From positions 1,364,001 to 1,428,000 of the forward strand of contig NZ_CP029287.2 of NCBI RefSeq assembly GCF_003201675.2: a stretch of 64,000 nucleotides of DNA, read 5' to 3'. The notes under the pieces are model-generated. The model had not been told where the DNA came from and ran no database searches. It saw only the letters and a list, made by a program, of their open reading frames with translations. Made by a program: the position numbers and the translations under genes. This DNA is from Metallosphaera hakonensis JCM 8857 = DSM 7519. Lineage in GTDB: Archaea > Thermoproteota > Thermoprotei_A > Sulfolobales > Sulfolobaceae. Position 1 is the stretch's first letter. Each line of letters opens with the position of its first letter. Positions 1-7,513 of this stretch are shown one piece after another.

Positions 1-184
1 TTTAATTATCTGGAATATAATTAAATAACATAAAATAATTATAAAATATGAAAACTTTTTAGAGTTTAATAATGTAATTTTGATCAACATTGTTCACTAT
101 TTTTATTATTTAATGAAACAGGCTTGATTAGACTTGGAAAACTATAGTAAAATTCTACAAGAACTAATACTTAACGTACACGTA

Positions 185-208
185 GGGCGGCTCAGGAGTC
201 CATTGCGA
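185..208 (+). repeat. Left terminal inverted repeat of outer IS
   Basis: This 24-bp sequence starting GGGCGGCTCAGGAG is the exact reverse complement of 2764-2787. It is preceded directly by the target duplication CACGTA. Confidence 0.88.
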
Positions 209-295
209 TTTCAATTTATTTCTATAGAATTAGATAGTAGAAATTGATTCTACATTTTCGGTAACACTAATAGGGGACGAGCATGAGGTAATATC

Positions 296-871
296 ATGGA
301 ACTATCAACTGTGAACCAGGTAACCCTCTACGGGGTCCGGATTATGGAGCTCGTAGAGAGACCTGGGAAGATATCCCTCACGCTCGTCCCCAAGATATTA
401 CCCGATGACGCCTTATTAAACAAACCGGTCCAGGAGATCGAGAGGATGGCCTTGGAGGAAGCTGAGAGGATTAGTCCCAACTACCAAAGGGGTAAGGAGG
501 TCAAGAGGAAGGGTTACGCGAGCTACAGGTTCCTGAAGGGGTTTGGGATCGTGATGGACGAGAGGGAGGTGAGGTACGAATTGGAGTGGATATCGGTGAA
601 GCTGCCAGTGCTTTACGGTGAAGGGAGGGTGAGGACCCAGGTCGAGGAGACTCTGTTAAGGGAGGAAAGGAAGGTCTTCGCGTCCCTAATGTTGGTCTAC
701 TCGGTGAAGGGAGGTAAGTTGAACGCCAAGCTCTGGATGCCCGAGATTGAAACGGGCAACGACTTCAAGTACGTTATAGTTGACGGGAAGTACGTGAAGC
801 TCAAGGGACGAAAGGCGGTCCTCTTGGTGGCTATGGGCGTGACCCAGGAGGGAAAGAGGGCGGTCCTCGAG
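296..871 (+). pseudogene. IS256-family transposase, N-terminal part
   Basis: About 192 codons encode the first part of a mutator-type DDE transposase. The first catalytic Asp is probably in VDGKYVKLKG near residue 163. The frame ends naturally at KRAVLE, where the inner IS was inserted; the remaining codons up to 901 belong to the inverted repeat of that IS. The reading frame resumes exactly at 2220 (VIISEAEDT) after one copy of CTCGAG is removed, giving an intact product of about 358 residues. The gene is inactive as it stands. Confidence 0.82.
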
Positions 872-2213
872 AGAGTGTCCCGAACGCAAATAATTGAATA
901 AAAATATCAAGAGAGAAATATAATATTATAAGATTTTAAGGATGAAATACAGTTATATCTTTCAGTGTAACTGAAGATCGATCTTATACTGTAAGGCAAA
1001 TTAACCAATTGTGGAGAAAAACAGAATTTTCAACATACTCCTCACTACCCCACTCGAATCGCGCGAGAAGTCAATGGGCGAGCTGAGCCTCGGGGACCCT
1101 AGACAGGACCGAGGTGTACATCGAGGAGTTGTAGATCAACGCGATGACGTAGACGAAGAGCTCGGTCATCTCCCTGTCTACGTAGGGTCTCCAGTAGTTC
1201 TTCAAGAAGGTCCCGAAGAACTCCACGTGCCTCCTGAAACTGGGGAAGCCGATCAACCAGGTCGACGTTTTCCCCACGAATCCCCTGTCGGCTATCTTGT
1301 AACCGCTTAGGAAGAAGTCGACCTCGTTGTCAGGGAAGTTAGTTTCACCCGAATCTCGTGGACCAACATGGTAGGCGATATGGCTATGAATACCTTAAAG
1401 CCGAAGTAACTTCGATTCCTCTTCTTGGTGAACTCGCCCTTGAACCTCCTGCTTATCTTGCAGTTCACGAATTGGTAGAGCAACTTGGGCAAGTCCCTGT
1501 ACTTCCTCTGCTTCAGGCTCAGCTGGATCTTCTTCTTCAAGGTCTCCCTGTTCCTCTTCCCGAAGGGGACCTCGATTATGAAGGAGTCCACAGCCCAAAG
1601 TTTCCAGACCTTCCCATATAACGCACTACTGGGCAGGTAGTCAGTTAGCGCTAGTGTTTCTGATAAGTTCTTAGCTGGCGACCAGGGGTCCTTATGGTCA
1701 ATATTTACTGGAAATACTAGCGCTCAACTTCCCCTCCAACTCCTTTACATGTTCCTTGAAGGCCTCCTTGAACACCTCCCTAAATCCCTTGGCCCTCCTG
1801 TGGATCTCCGACTTGGACTTGCACTCCCCTAGGAACCACCTTACCACCACGTCAGTCATGTAGAAGCTCCGCACGTTCCTGTAGGAACACCTCCACACGA
1901 CCATGACTATCAACGCCCTCAACACGAAGTCATCTAGACGCGACAACACCTCCGACGTGACCAACATGTAGTTCATCTTCACAAGAGTTTTATGCCACGA
2001 TGACAAGTATTCGTAGGGAACCGGACCGTTGTAGTATTGTATCCAGGGTTTCATGTCTATCGGTATTACAACGTCCCGGTTCCCTATAAGTATTACGCGA
2101 CCTTTAACGTCAAAAGAAAATTCAAAATTTCTCACCAATTTATCTTCTCTTCTGAAAAATTCTCCACGAACTTGTACATAGATTTATTCAATTATTTGCG
2201 TTCGGGACACTCT
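872..2213. mobile_element. 1342-bp DDE insertion sequence (IS5-like) inside the IS256 transposase
   Basis: The element has a perfect 31-bp terminal inverted repeat (872-902 and 2183-2213) and is flanked by the 6-bp target duplication CTCGAG (866-871, 2214-2219). Because the duplication is itself a palindrome, the visible inverted repeat looks 6 bp longer than the element. It carries one transposase on the minus strand with two frameshifts. Length and transposase style recall crenarchaeal IS5-like elements, but the family is tentative. Confidence 0.8.
1071..2138 (-). pseudogene. Frameshifted DDE transposase of the inner IS
   Basis: The transposase of about 355 residues is spread over two frames. 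Frame A holds residues from 2138 to about 1715. Frame B, from about 1715 to 1345, contains YGKVWKLWAVDSFIIE with the likely first catalytic Asp. Frame A then resumes to 1071 and contains ADRGFVGKTSTWLIGF with the likely second Asp. The two shifts compensate each other. Either the element is decayed or its frames are joined in an unusual way; simple decay is more likely. The IS5-like assignment rests on remembered Sulfolobus transposases. Confidence 0.7.
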
Positions 2214-2219
2214 CTCGAG

Positions 2220-2720
2220 GTCATCATAAGCGAGGCTGAGGACACCATGGCCTATTGGAGTCTCCTGGTCAGGGTCTGGAAGAAGACCAGCTTCGTCCTG
2301 GTGGTAGCTGACGGGATCAAGGCCTTGGACAGGGCGATCTCCCTAGCTGAACTTCACGTGGGGAGGCAGGGCTGCCTGGTCCACCTCAAGCGTCGCGCGA
2401 CCAAGGAGGAAAGGGAGGCTTTAGACGCGATCACCTCGTCAGCCGAGCTCAGCAAGATTAAGCCCGAGACCAACCCGACTCTTCTAAGCTACCTCATCGC
2501 CGACAAGAAGCTCTGGAAGTGGCTTAAGTCCAACAACCTGGTCGAGTCCTTCAACTCCCTCCTGGAGAGGAGGTTCGGGTTGTTTCACTCTCCCTGGAGG
2601 ATACTACAGCTCGCGCGGGCCATAGCGCTCTACTACAACCTATTCACCTGTTTTCTCATCACTGTAATAATATTACAGCCTTCTTCATTCCTCTCACTTT
2701 ATCCGAAATGTACCCAATAA
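2220..2720 (+). pseudogene. IS256-family transposase, C-terminal part
   Basis: About 166 codons continue the interrupted transposase. VVADGIKAL holds the probable second catalytic Asp and NLVESFNSLLERR the probable catalytic Glu, both in the order expected for mutator-type (IS256) transposases. The open frame extends upstream to 2037, but that part is only inner-IS sequence read by chance. The stop lies 44 bp before the right inverted repeat. Confidence 0.8.
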
Positions 2721-2763
2721 TTTGTACATTGGATAAGCCTAATTCAGAGCTAGAAAATACAAT

Positions 2764-2787
2764 TCGCAATGGACTCCTGAGCCGCCC
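2764..2787 (-). repeat. Right terminal inverted repeat of outer IS
   Basis: This is the exact reverse complement of 185-208 and is followed directly by CACGTA (2788-2793), the second copy of the target duplication. Confidence 0.88.
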
Positions 2788-2966
2788 CACGTAATATCTA
2801 ATATCGAGAATTTCACCCAACATTTAAAATACAAGATGAGCGAGTGGATATCTCTTTGCCGCTATTCGAGTTACAAAGAAACCATCGAATATAACCTATC
2901 CAAGGAAGATCTCTTGACGAAAATTATAAGTACTATTCAAATAAGGATTGTTTGGTGCTTGCGTTG

Positions 2967-3047
2967 ATGGAGGAAGATTGGGAAGACATAGAGGAGGAAG
3001 ATTGGGAAGACATAGAGGAGGAAGATTGGGAAGAGGATGAGTGGTAA
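2967..3047 (+). CDS. 26-residue acidic Trp-rich repeat microprotein
   Basis: An ATG opens a 26-codon frame made of a 24-bp tandem unit (2970-2993, 2994-3017, then a diverged partial copy). Each unit encodes EEDWEDIE, and the product ends in EEDEW. It is composed almost only of Glu, Asp and Trp, so it is strongly acidic and unlikely to fold alone. It ends 47 bp before the ABCE1 gene on the same strand. The frame is open upstream to 2895 without an ATG, so a longer product or a damaged gene is possible. Function unknown. Confidence 0.5.
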   Translation: MEEDWEDIEEEDWEDIEEEDWEEDEW

Positions 3048-3094
3048 AGATTAAGTGAGAAACTTTTTGATTTTTTCAAAGAGGTGTTTCTGAA

Positions 3095-4897
3095 ATGAGA
3101 GTTGCTGTGATTAACTACGATTCTTGTAAGCCAGACAAATGTTCAATTGAATGTGTTAGGTTTTGCCCCATTAACAGATCGGGAAGTAAGGCTATAGAAA
3201 TAGACCAATCTAAATTAGGCAAACCCGTTATTTATGAAGAGACCTGCATTGGATGTAATATCTGCGTAAAGAAATGTCCCTTTGAAGCGATATCTATAGT
3301 TAATGTACCTGATAATCTTAGCAAGGAGGTAATACATAGATACGGAACTAACGGATTTGAGCTCTTTGGTTTACCTATTTTAAAGCAGGGTTATGTTATA
3401 GGCCTTCTCGGTAAGAATGGAGCCGGCAAAACTACCATTCTAAAGATACTGAGCGGAGAAATTATACCGAATTTTGGAGACGTTGAAAAACAACCAAGTA
3501 TCGAGACAGCTCTCCAGAGATTTCGAGGAAAAGAGATTTTCTCTTATTTAAATGATTTATATAACAAAAAACTGAAAGTAGTGCATAAAATACAATATAT
3601 TGAATACGCAGCTAGACTACTGAGAGGAGAGGTTTCTCAGCTACTAAAGAGAGTTGACGAAAGGGGAAAACTTGATGAAATAAAGGAGCTACTATACATG
3701 CATTCTATATGGAATAAAGAGATATCAACTTTAAGTGGAGGTGAACTTCAAAAAACTCTGATAGCTGCAACATTAAGTAGAGAGGCTAATGTTTACGCTA
3801 TCGATGAACCGTCTTCCTATCTGGATATTAGAGAAAGGATTAATGTAGCAAAGGGCATCCGGGAACTCACTAAGAACAAGTACGTGATAACAGTGGATCA
3901 TGACCTGATAGTTCTAGATTATATCGCAGATTTTGTGTCCATAGTTTACGGTGAAAGCGGGGTTTATGGTAAAGTATCTAAAACATACTCTACCCGAGTT
4001 GGGATCAATAACTTCCTTAATGGTTACCTGCCAGCGGAAAATATGAGGATTATGGATCATAAAATTCAATTTTATCTCAAGGATATTACTGATCTTGATC
4101 TCTCTAGAAATACATCTGAGAAAATAAAATGGACATCATTGTCAAAAACATTAGACGGGTTCTCACTTATGACAGAACAGGGATCTGCAAGAGAGGGAGA
4201 GATCATAGGTATTGTAGGACCGAACGGAATAGGAAAAACCACTTTTATAAGGATATTAGTAGGAGAAATCTTACCAGATAACGGTTCTATTATTCCATCT
4301 GGTCTTAGCCTGTCATACAAACCACAACGAATCGTTCCTGAATATGATGGGACAGTTAAAGAATACTTGGAATCGGTCAGCAAGGACGTCTTATCCACCT
4401 CCTCATGGTTTTACACTGAAGTCACAAGAAGGCTTAAACTCCATAGACTTTTAGATTCAAATGTTGCCGATCTAAGTGGTGGAGAACTTCAGAAAATGTA
4501 CATTGCCGGGGCTCTTGCTAAGGAAGCTCATATATATCTATTAGATGAGCCCTCTTCCTATTTAGATGTAGAGGAAAGGTATATAGTCGCAAAGGCAATA
4601 AAGAGGATAACAAGAGAGAGAAAAAGTGTAACTTTTCTAGTTGATCATGACCTAGCCATTCACGACTACATAGCCGACAGATTAATGGTTTTCTCCGGAA
4701 CTCCAGGCAAATCAGGCAAAGCCAGCGAACCGTTATCGTTAAGTAAAGGCATGAATAATTTCTTGAAAGAAATAGGCTTGACCTTTAGAAGAGACGCAGA
4801 GACTGGAAGACCTAGGGCTAATAAAATTGGAAGTTATTTGGATAGAATCCAGAGAGATAGAAATGAATATTACTCTATGGAAACAGTTGCAGACTAG
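3095..4897 (+). CDS. abcE1: Ribosome recycling ATPase ABCE1 (RNase L inhibitor homologue)
   Basis: This 600-residue soluble ABC protein splits ribosomes after termination. The N-terminus carries two ferredoxin-like Cys clusters (CSIECVRFCP and CIGCNICVKKCP) for two 4Fe-4S clusters. Two nucleotide-binding domains follow: Walker A GKNGAGKTT near residue 110 with signature LSGGELQK, and Walker A GPNGIGKTT near residue 378 with signature LSGGELQK; each is followed by a DEPSSYLD Walker B. The length and domain order match archaeal ABCE1. A GAGGTG ribosome-binding site lies 9 bp before the ATG. Confidence 0.97.
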   Translation: MRVAVINYDSCKPDKCSIECVRFCPINRSGSKAIEIDQSKLGKPVIYEETCIGCNICVKKCPFEAISIVNVPDNLSKEVIHRYGTNGFELFGLPILKQGYVIGLLGKNGAGKTTILKILSGEIIPNFGDVEKQPSIETALQRFRGKEIFSYLNDLYNKKLKVVHKIQYIEYAARLLRGEVSQLLKRVDERGKLDEIKELLYMHSIWNKEISTLSGGELQKTLIAATLSREANVYAIDEPSSYLDIRERINVAKGIRELTKNKYVITVDHDLIVLDYIADFVSIVYGESGVYGKVSKTYSTRVGINNFLNGYLPAENMRIMDHKIQFYLKDITDLDLSRNTSEKIKWTSLSKTLDGFSLMTEQGSAREGEIIGIVGPNGIGKTTFIRILVGEILPDNGSIIPSGLSLSYKPQRIVPEYDGTVKEYLESVSKDVLSTSSWFYTEVTRRLKLHRLLDSNVADLSGGELQKMYIAGALAKEAHIYLLDEPSSYLDVEERYIVAKAIKRITRERKSVTFLVDHDLAIHDYIADRLMVFSGTPGKSGKASEPLSLSKGMNNFLKEIGLTFRRDAETGRPRANKIGSYLDRIQRDRNEYYSMETVAD

Positions 4898-5325
4898 CTT
4901 CTCTTATCTTTATTTTATAATATAACATTATATCTCGCAGTAACCTATATAATTCTTGTTTTTATGAGAGTTTGATTTATTTAATTTATTTATATAAATA
5001 AAAAAACATGAGCAAATTTGATCTAGATAATCAATTCTTATGATGGAAAACTTACTAGGAGTAACTCTAAATAAGTTGCTTCGGAAAACCTGCAGGGTTA
5101 TCTACCTTCGACATATGTTGAAAGTTCTAAATCATGTAAGTTTAGGTTCTCAAGGCCGGGAATTTCCTTTACCTTCATGGAGACTTGATCCTCTTAGGGT
5201 ATATGAGTTTGAAAGGTTGTTTTGAGATATCGTTGTTATTTTTTATTATAACTAAAAAACCTAAACAATTGAATTTACATTATTTAATTTGTAAAATTAA
5301 TATATATAGCACTTAACATTTAAAT

Positions 5326-5393
5326 ATTCAGGCGGAGTTCGAGCATAATATAAGTTAAGAATAACCACATAGAGAACTCGAATCGTCCTGAAT
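5326..5393. repeat. Imperfect inverted repeat upstream of fbp
   Basis: The arm ATTCAGGCGGAGTTCGAG (5326-5343) pairs with CTCGAATCGTCCTGAAT (5377-5393) apart from a small mismatch block. It sits about 20 bp before the TATA box of fbp. It could be an operator or the end of a small RNA; the sequence does not decide. Confidence 0.35.
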
Positions 5394-5404
5394 TCTCAAT
5401 AAGA

Positions 5405-5416
5405 CTTTTTATTTTA
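5405..5416 (+). promoter_or_regulatory. TATA box of fbp, leaderless promoter
   Basis: The T-rich box CTTTTTATTTTA is centred about 26 bp before the ATG at 5436, the spacing expected when transcription begins at the start codon. No ribosome-binding site is present. Confidence 0.5.
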
Positions 5417-5435
5417 GGCCCCATTAACAAGAATC

Positions 5436-6587
5436 ATGAAGTCAACCGTTAGTGTGATTAAAGCCGACATAGGGAGCCTAGCAGGTCATCACGTAGTTCA
5501 TCCAGATACTATGGCAGCAGCTAATAGAGTTCTAGCAGAAGGAAAAAGACAAGGGATAATTCTAGATTATTACATTACTAACGTAGGTGATGACTTAGAG
5601 CTCATAATGAGTCACACTAGAGGCGAACTGGATAACAAGGTCCACGAAATGGCTTGGAATGCATTCAAGGAAGCAACGAAAGTCTCTAGGGAACTTGGGC
5701 TTTACGCAGCCGGCCAGGACTTACTATCCGATTCTTTCTCAGGTAACTTAAAGGGAATGGGTCCAGGAATAGCTGAATTAGAAATAGAGGAAAGACCATC
5801 AGAGCCGATAGCAATTTTTATGGCCGACAAAACTGAGCCTGGCGCATTTAATCTTCCCCTTTATAAAATGTTCGCCGACCCGTTCAATACAGCAGGATTA
5901 GTAATTGATCCTACGATGAATGAGGGATTCAAGTTCGAAGTTTTAGATGTTTATGAAGGCCAGAGCGTTATCTTAAACAGCCCTGAGGAAATATATGCAT
6001 TATTAGGCCTAATAGGTACTCCAGCAAGATACGTAATTAGAAGAGTTTACAGGAAAGCTGACAATATGATTGGTTCGGTAACCTCAATCGAAAGGCTCAA
6101 TCTTATAGCAGGAAAATATGTAGGTAAAGATGATCCAGTTCTGATCGTTAGATTGCAACACGGATTTCCTGCACTTGGAGAAGCCCTAGAAGCATTCTCC
6201 TTCCCCTATCTAGTTCCAGGATGGATGAGAGGAAGCCATTACGGCCCAATTATGCCGGTGTCACAGAGAGACGCTAAAGCTACTAGATTTGATGGACCAC
6301 CTAGATTGATAGGGCTAGGATTTAATGTCAAGAACGGTAAGCTAACAGGACCCTCTGATCTTTTCGATGATCCTGCGTTTGACGAGACCAGAAGGACGGC
6401 ATCGATTATCACCGACTACATGAGAAGGCATGGTCCATTCATGCCCCACAGACTGGAGCCTACTGAGATGGAGTACACAACCTTGCCAACTCTGATTGAG
6501 AAACTTAAACCGAGGTTCAAAAAAGAAGAAGACGTAGCTAAGGCGAAACCCAGTATATATACTGGTAAAGACCAAGGAATGGACTAA
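5436..6587 (+). CDS. fbp: Bifunctional fructose-1,6-bisphosphate aldolase/phosphatase
   Basis: This 383-residue enzyme is the archaeal type V FBPase that condenses triose phosphates and dephosphorylates the product in gluconeogenesis. Family motifs include KADIGSLAGHH at the N-terminus, the Asp-rich metal site of the DDLELIMSH region, and the MRGSHYGPIMPVSQ segment near residue 268. Length and start match the family. A TATA box about 26 bp upstream indicates a leaderless message. It stands alone, with ribosomal protein S17e downstream. Confidence 0.96.
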   Translation: MKSTVSVIKADIGSLAGHHVVHPDTMAAANRVLAEGKRQGIILDYYITNVGDDLELIMSHTRGELDNKVHEMAWNAFKEATKVSRELGLYAAGQDLLSDSFSGNLKGMGPGIAELEIEERPSEPIAIFMADKTEPGAFNLPLYKMFADPFNTAGLVIDPTMNEGFKFEVLDVYEGQSVILNSPEEIYALLGLIGTPARYVIRRVYRKADNMIGSVTSIERLNLIAGKYVGKDDPVLIVRLQHGFPALGEALEAFSFPYLVPGWMRGSHYGPIMPVSQRDAKATRFDGPPRLIGLGFNVKNGKLTGPSDLFDDPAFDETRRTASIITDYMRRHGPFMPHRLEPTEMEYTTLPTLIEKLKPRFKKEEDVAKAKPSIYTGKDQGMD

Positions 6588-6641
6588 ATTTATTTTATAG
6601 CCTGTTATTTTATAGCCTGATAAAGTAGGTAGGGTGATTAC

Positions 6642-6872
6642 ATGGGTAATATATATACGAGGGATATAAAGAGAATTGGTCAAGAAATCCTTGAATTATA
6701 CAAGGATAAAGTAACTACTGATTACGAGAAAAATAAGGAATTAGTAAGGCAGGTAGTCGAGGTCTATTCAAAAAAGGTCAGGAACAGAATTGCTGGTTAT
6801 ATCACAAGAAAAGCTAAACAAGCTAAAAGGGCAGCTGAAGTTCCTGAAGATCAAGAAGTCTTCGAGGAGTGA
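6642..6872 (+). CDS. rps17e: 30S ribosomal protein S17e
   Basis: The 76-residue basic protein matches archaeal S17e, with the central SKKVRNRIAGYITRKAKQ segment. It belongs to the small ribosomal subunit of archaea and eukaryotes. The stop is followed at once by the ATG of the ubiquitin-like gene (1-bp gap), so the two are probably cotranscribed. Confidence 0.92.
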   Translation: MGNIYTRDIKRIGQEILELYKDKVTTDYEKNKELVRQVVEVYSKKVRNRIAGYITRKAKQAKRAAEVPEDQEVFEE

Positions 6873-6873
6873 A

Positions 6874-7122
6874 ATGGTTAGGCTAATATTGAAAGGACCT
6901 CTTTTAAATGCATTTAAAAAGGATGAATTTTTCGTGGATGAAACCAACTTAGTTAGAGCTATCGAAAGAATTGATGAGCACCATATAATCACGAATAATG
7001 GAAGAATTAGACCAGGATATTTAATACTATTAAATGGTAAAGACGTTAGGCTGTATGGAGAATTATTATTATTGAAAGAGTCAGACATTGTTGAAGTTAT
7101 ACCTGTCAATCACGGTGGTTGA
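6874..7122 (+). CDS. urm1: Ubiquitin-like protein, Urm1/SAMP/MoaD type
   Basis: I place the start at the ATG at 6874 (MVRLILKG), 1 bp after the S17e stop, although the frame is open upstream. The product of about 82 residues looks like a beta-grasp fold. It ends in the Gly-Gly tail needed for adenylation and thiocarboxylation or conjugation by an E1-like enzyme (ESDIVEVIPVNHGG). A related Urm1 in Sulfolobus acidocaldarius has been linked to protein modification and proteasomal turnover. A MoaD role is possible, but no molybdopterin genes are adjacent. Confidence 0.75.
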   Translation: MVRLILKGPLLNAFKKDEFFVDETNLVRAIERIDEHHIITNNGRIRPGYLILLNGKDVRLYGELLLLKESDIVEVIPVNHGG

Positions 7123-7126
7123 GAAA

Positions 7127-7483
7127 ATGGAGATAAGGGAGATCTACGGTCCCTTTGACAAGAAAATGATTGGGGTAGATGAAAATTGCGTAACCCAGGT
7201 TATTCTAAATTTGCCACCTACCTCAGTAATTAGACAGGCTTGCTATTTCTTCTTCCATAATAATGAAAAAATCAAAATTAAGGATAAATCACTATACTTT
7301 CTCTCCTTACTCTTTTCAACCAACCAAATTAATGAGGCCCTGAAGAACTCAGTGCCTGCCGGATATTCTGGAAAGTTTTATATTATAAAATGTTGTAAAA
7401 ACGATGTATTTTCAGATATCATTGAAATAAAGTCCTTAGACGAGAGAATTAGTCTGAGCAAGAACGCTATACTTTCGTTGTAG
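7127..7483 (+). CDS. Putative Cgi121-like KEOPS subunit
   Basis: A 118-residue protein starts at the ATG at 7127, 4 bp after the urm1 stop. The middle part (SVIRQACYFF, then DKSLYFLSLLFSTNQINEAL) resembles the helix pattern of Cgi121, in which small hydrophobic helices precede a Q-I-x-E-A motif. Cgi121 binds the tRNA tail and Bud32 in the KEOPS complex that makes t6A. The similarity is weak and judged by eye. The operon position after urm1 is the only other evidence, so the call is tentative. Confidence 0.42.
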   Translation: MEIREIYGPFDKKMIGVDENCVTQVILNLPPTSVIRQACYFFFHNNEKIKIKDKSLYFLSLLFSTNQINEALKNSVPAGYSGKFYIIKCCKNDVFSDIIEIKSLDERISLSKNAILSL

Positions 7484-7513
7484 TGGGCTTTGCTTATATT
7501 GGAATAATGAAAG

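Larger units (their letters stand above)
185..2787. mobile_element. IS256-like insertion sequence, split by a second IS
   Basis: The element is bounded by a perfect 24-bp terminal inverted repeat (185-208 and 2764-2787) and flanked by the 6-bp direct repeat CACGTA (179-184, 2788-2793). It carries a mutator-type transposase broken in two by an inner IS at 872-2213. Removing the inner IS and one copy of its target duplication leaves about 1255 bp, a normal size for a crenarchaeal IS256-family element. The insertion lies in an AT-rich intergenic stretch; no gene is visibly broken. The family is inferred from the transposase, and the 6-bp duplication is shorter than the 8-9 bp usual for IS256. 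Confidence 0.8.
4898..5435. other. 538-bp intergenic region between abcE1 and fbp
   Basis: The region is AT-rich. A 61-codon open frame (5040-5225) has no recognisable domain and no convincing promoter, and I do not accept it as a gene. The end of the region holds an imperfect inverted repeat (5326-5393) and the fbp TATA box. Confidence 0.5.

Noticed and set aside
686-910. Minus-strand open frame inside the IS256 transposase
   Set aside because: It mirrors the coding strand and the inverted repeat; no independent coding signal.
2037-2219. Upstream extension of the C-terminal transposase frame
   Set aside because: It reads through the inner IS and its inverted repeat, so these codons are accidental.
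2836-2967. 43-codon frame (MSEWISLC...) overlapping the start of the acidic microprotein
   Set aside because: No family recognised; a TATA-like box is too close to its ATG. It may be a remnant of a longer gene in another frame, but evidence is too thin.
5040-5225. 61-codon open frame between abcE1 and fbp
   Set aside because: No recognisable domain, no clear promoter or ribosome-binding site, and a composition unlike neighbouring genes.
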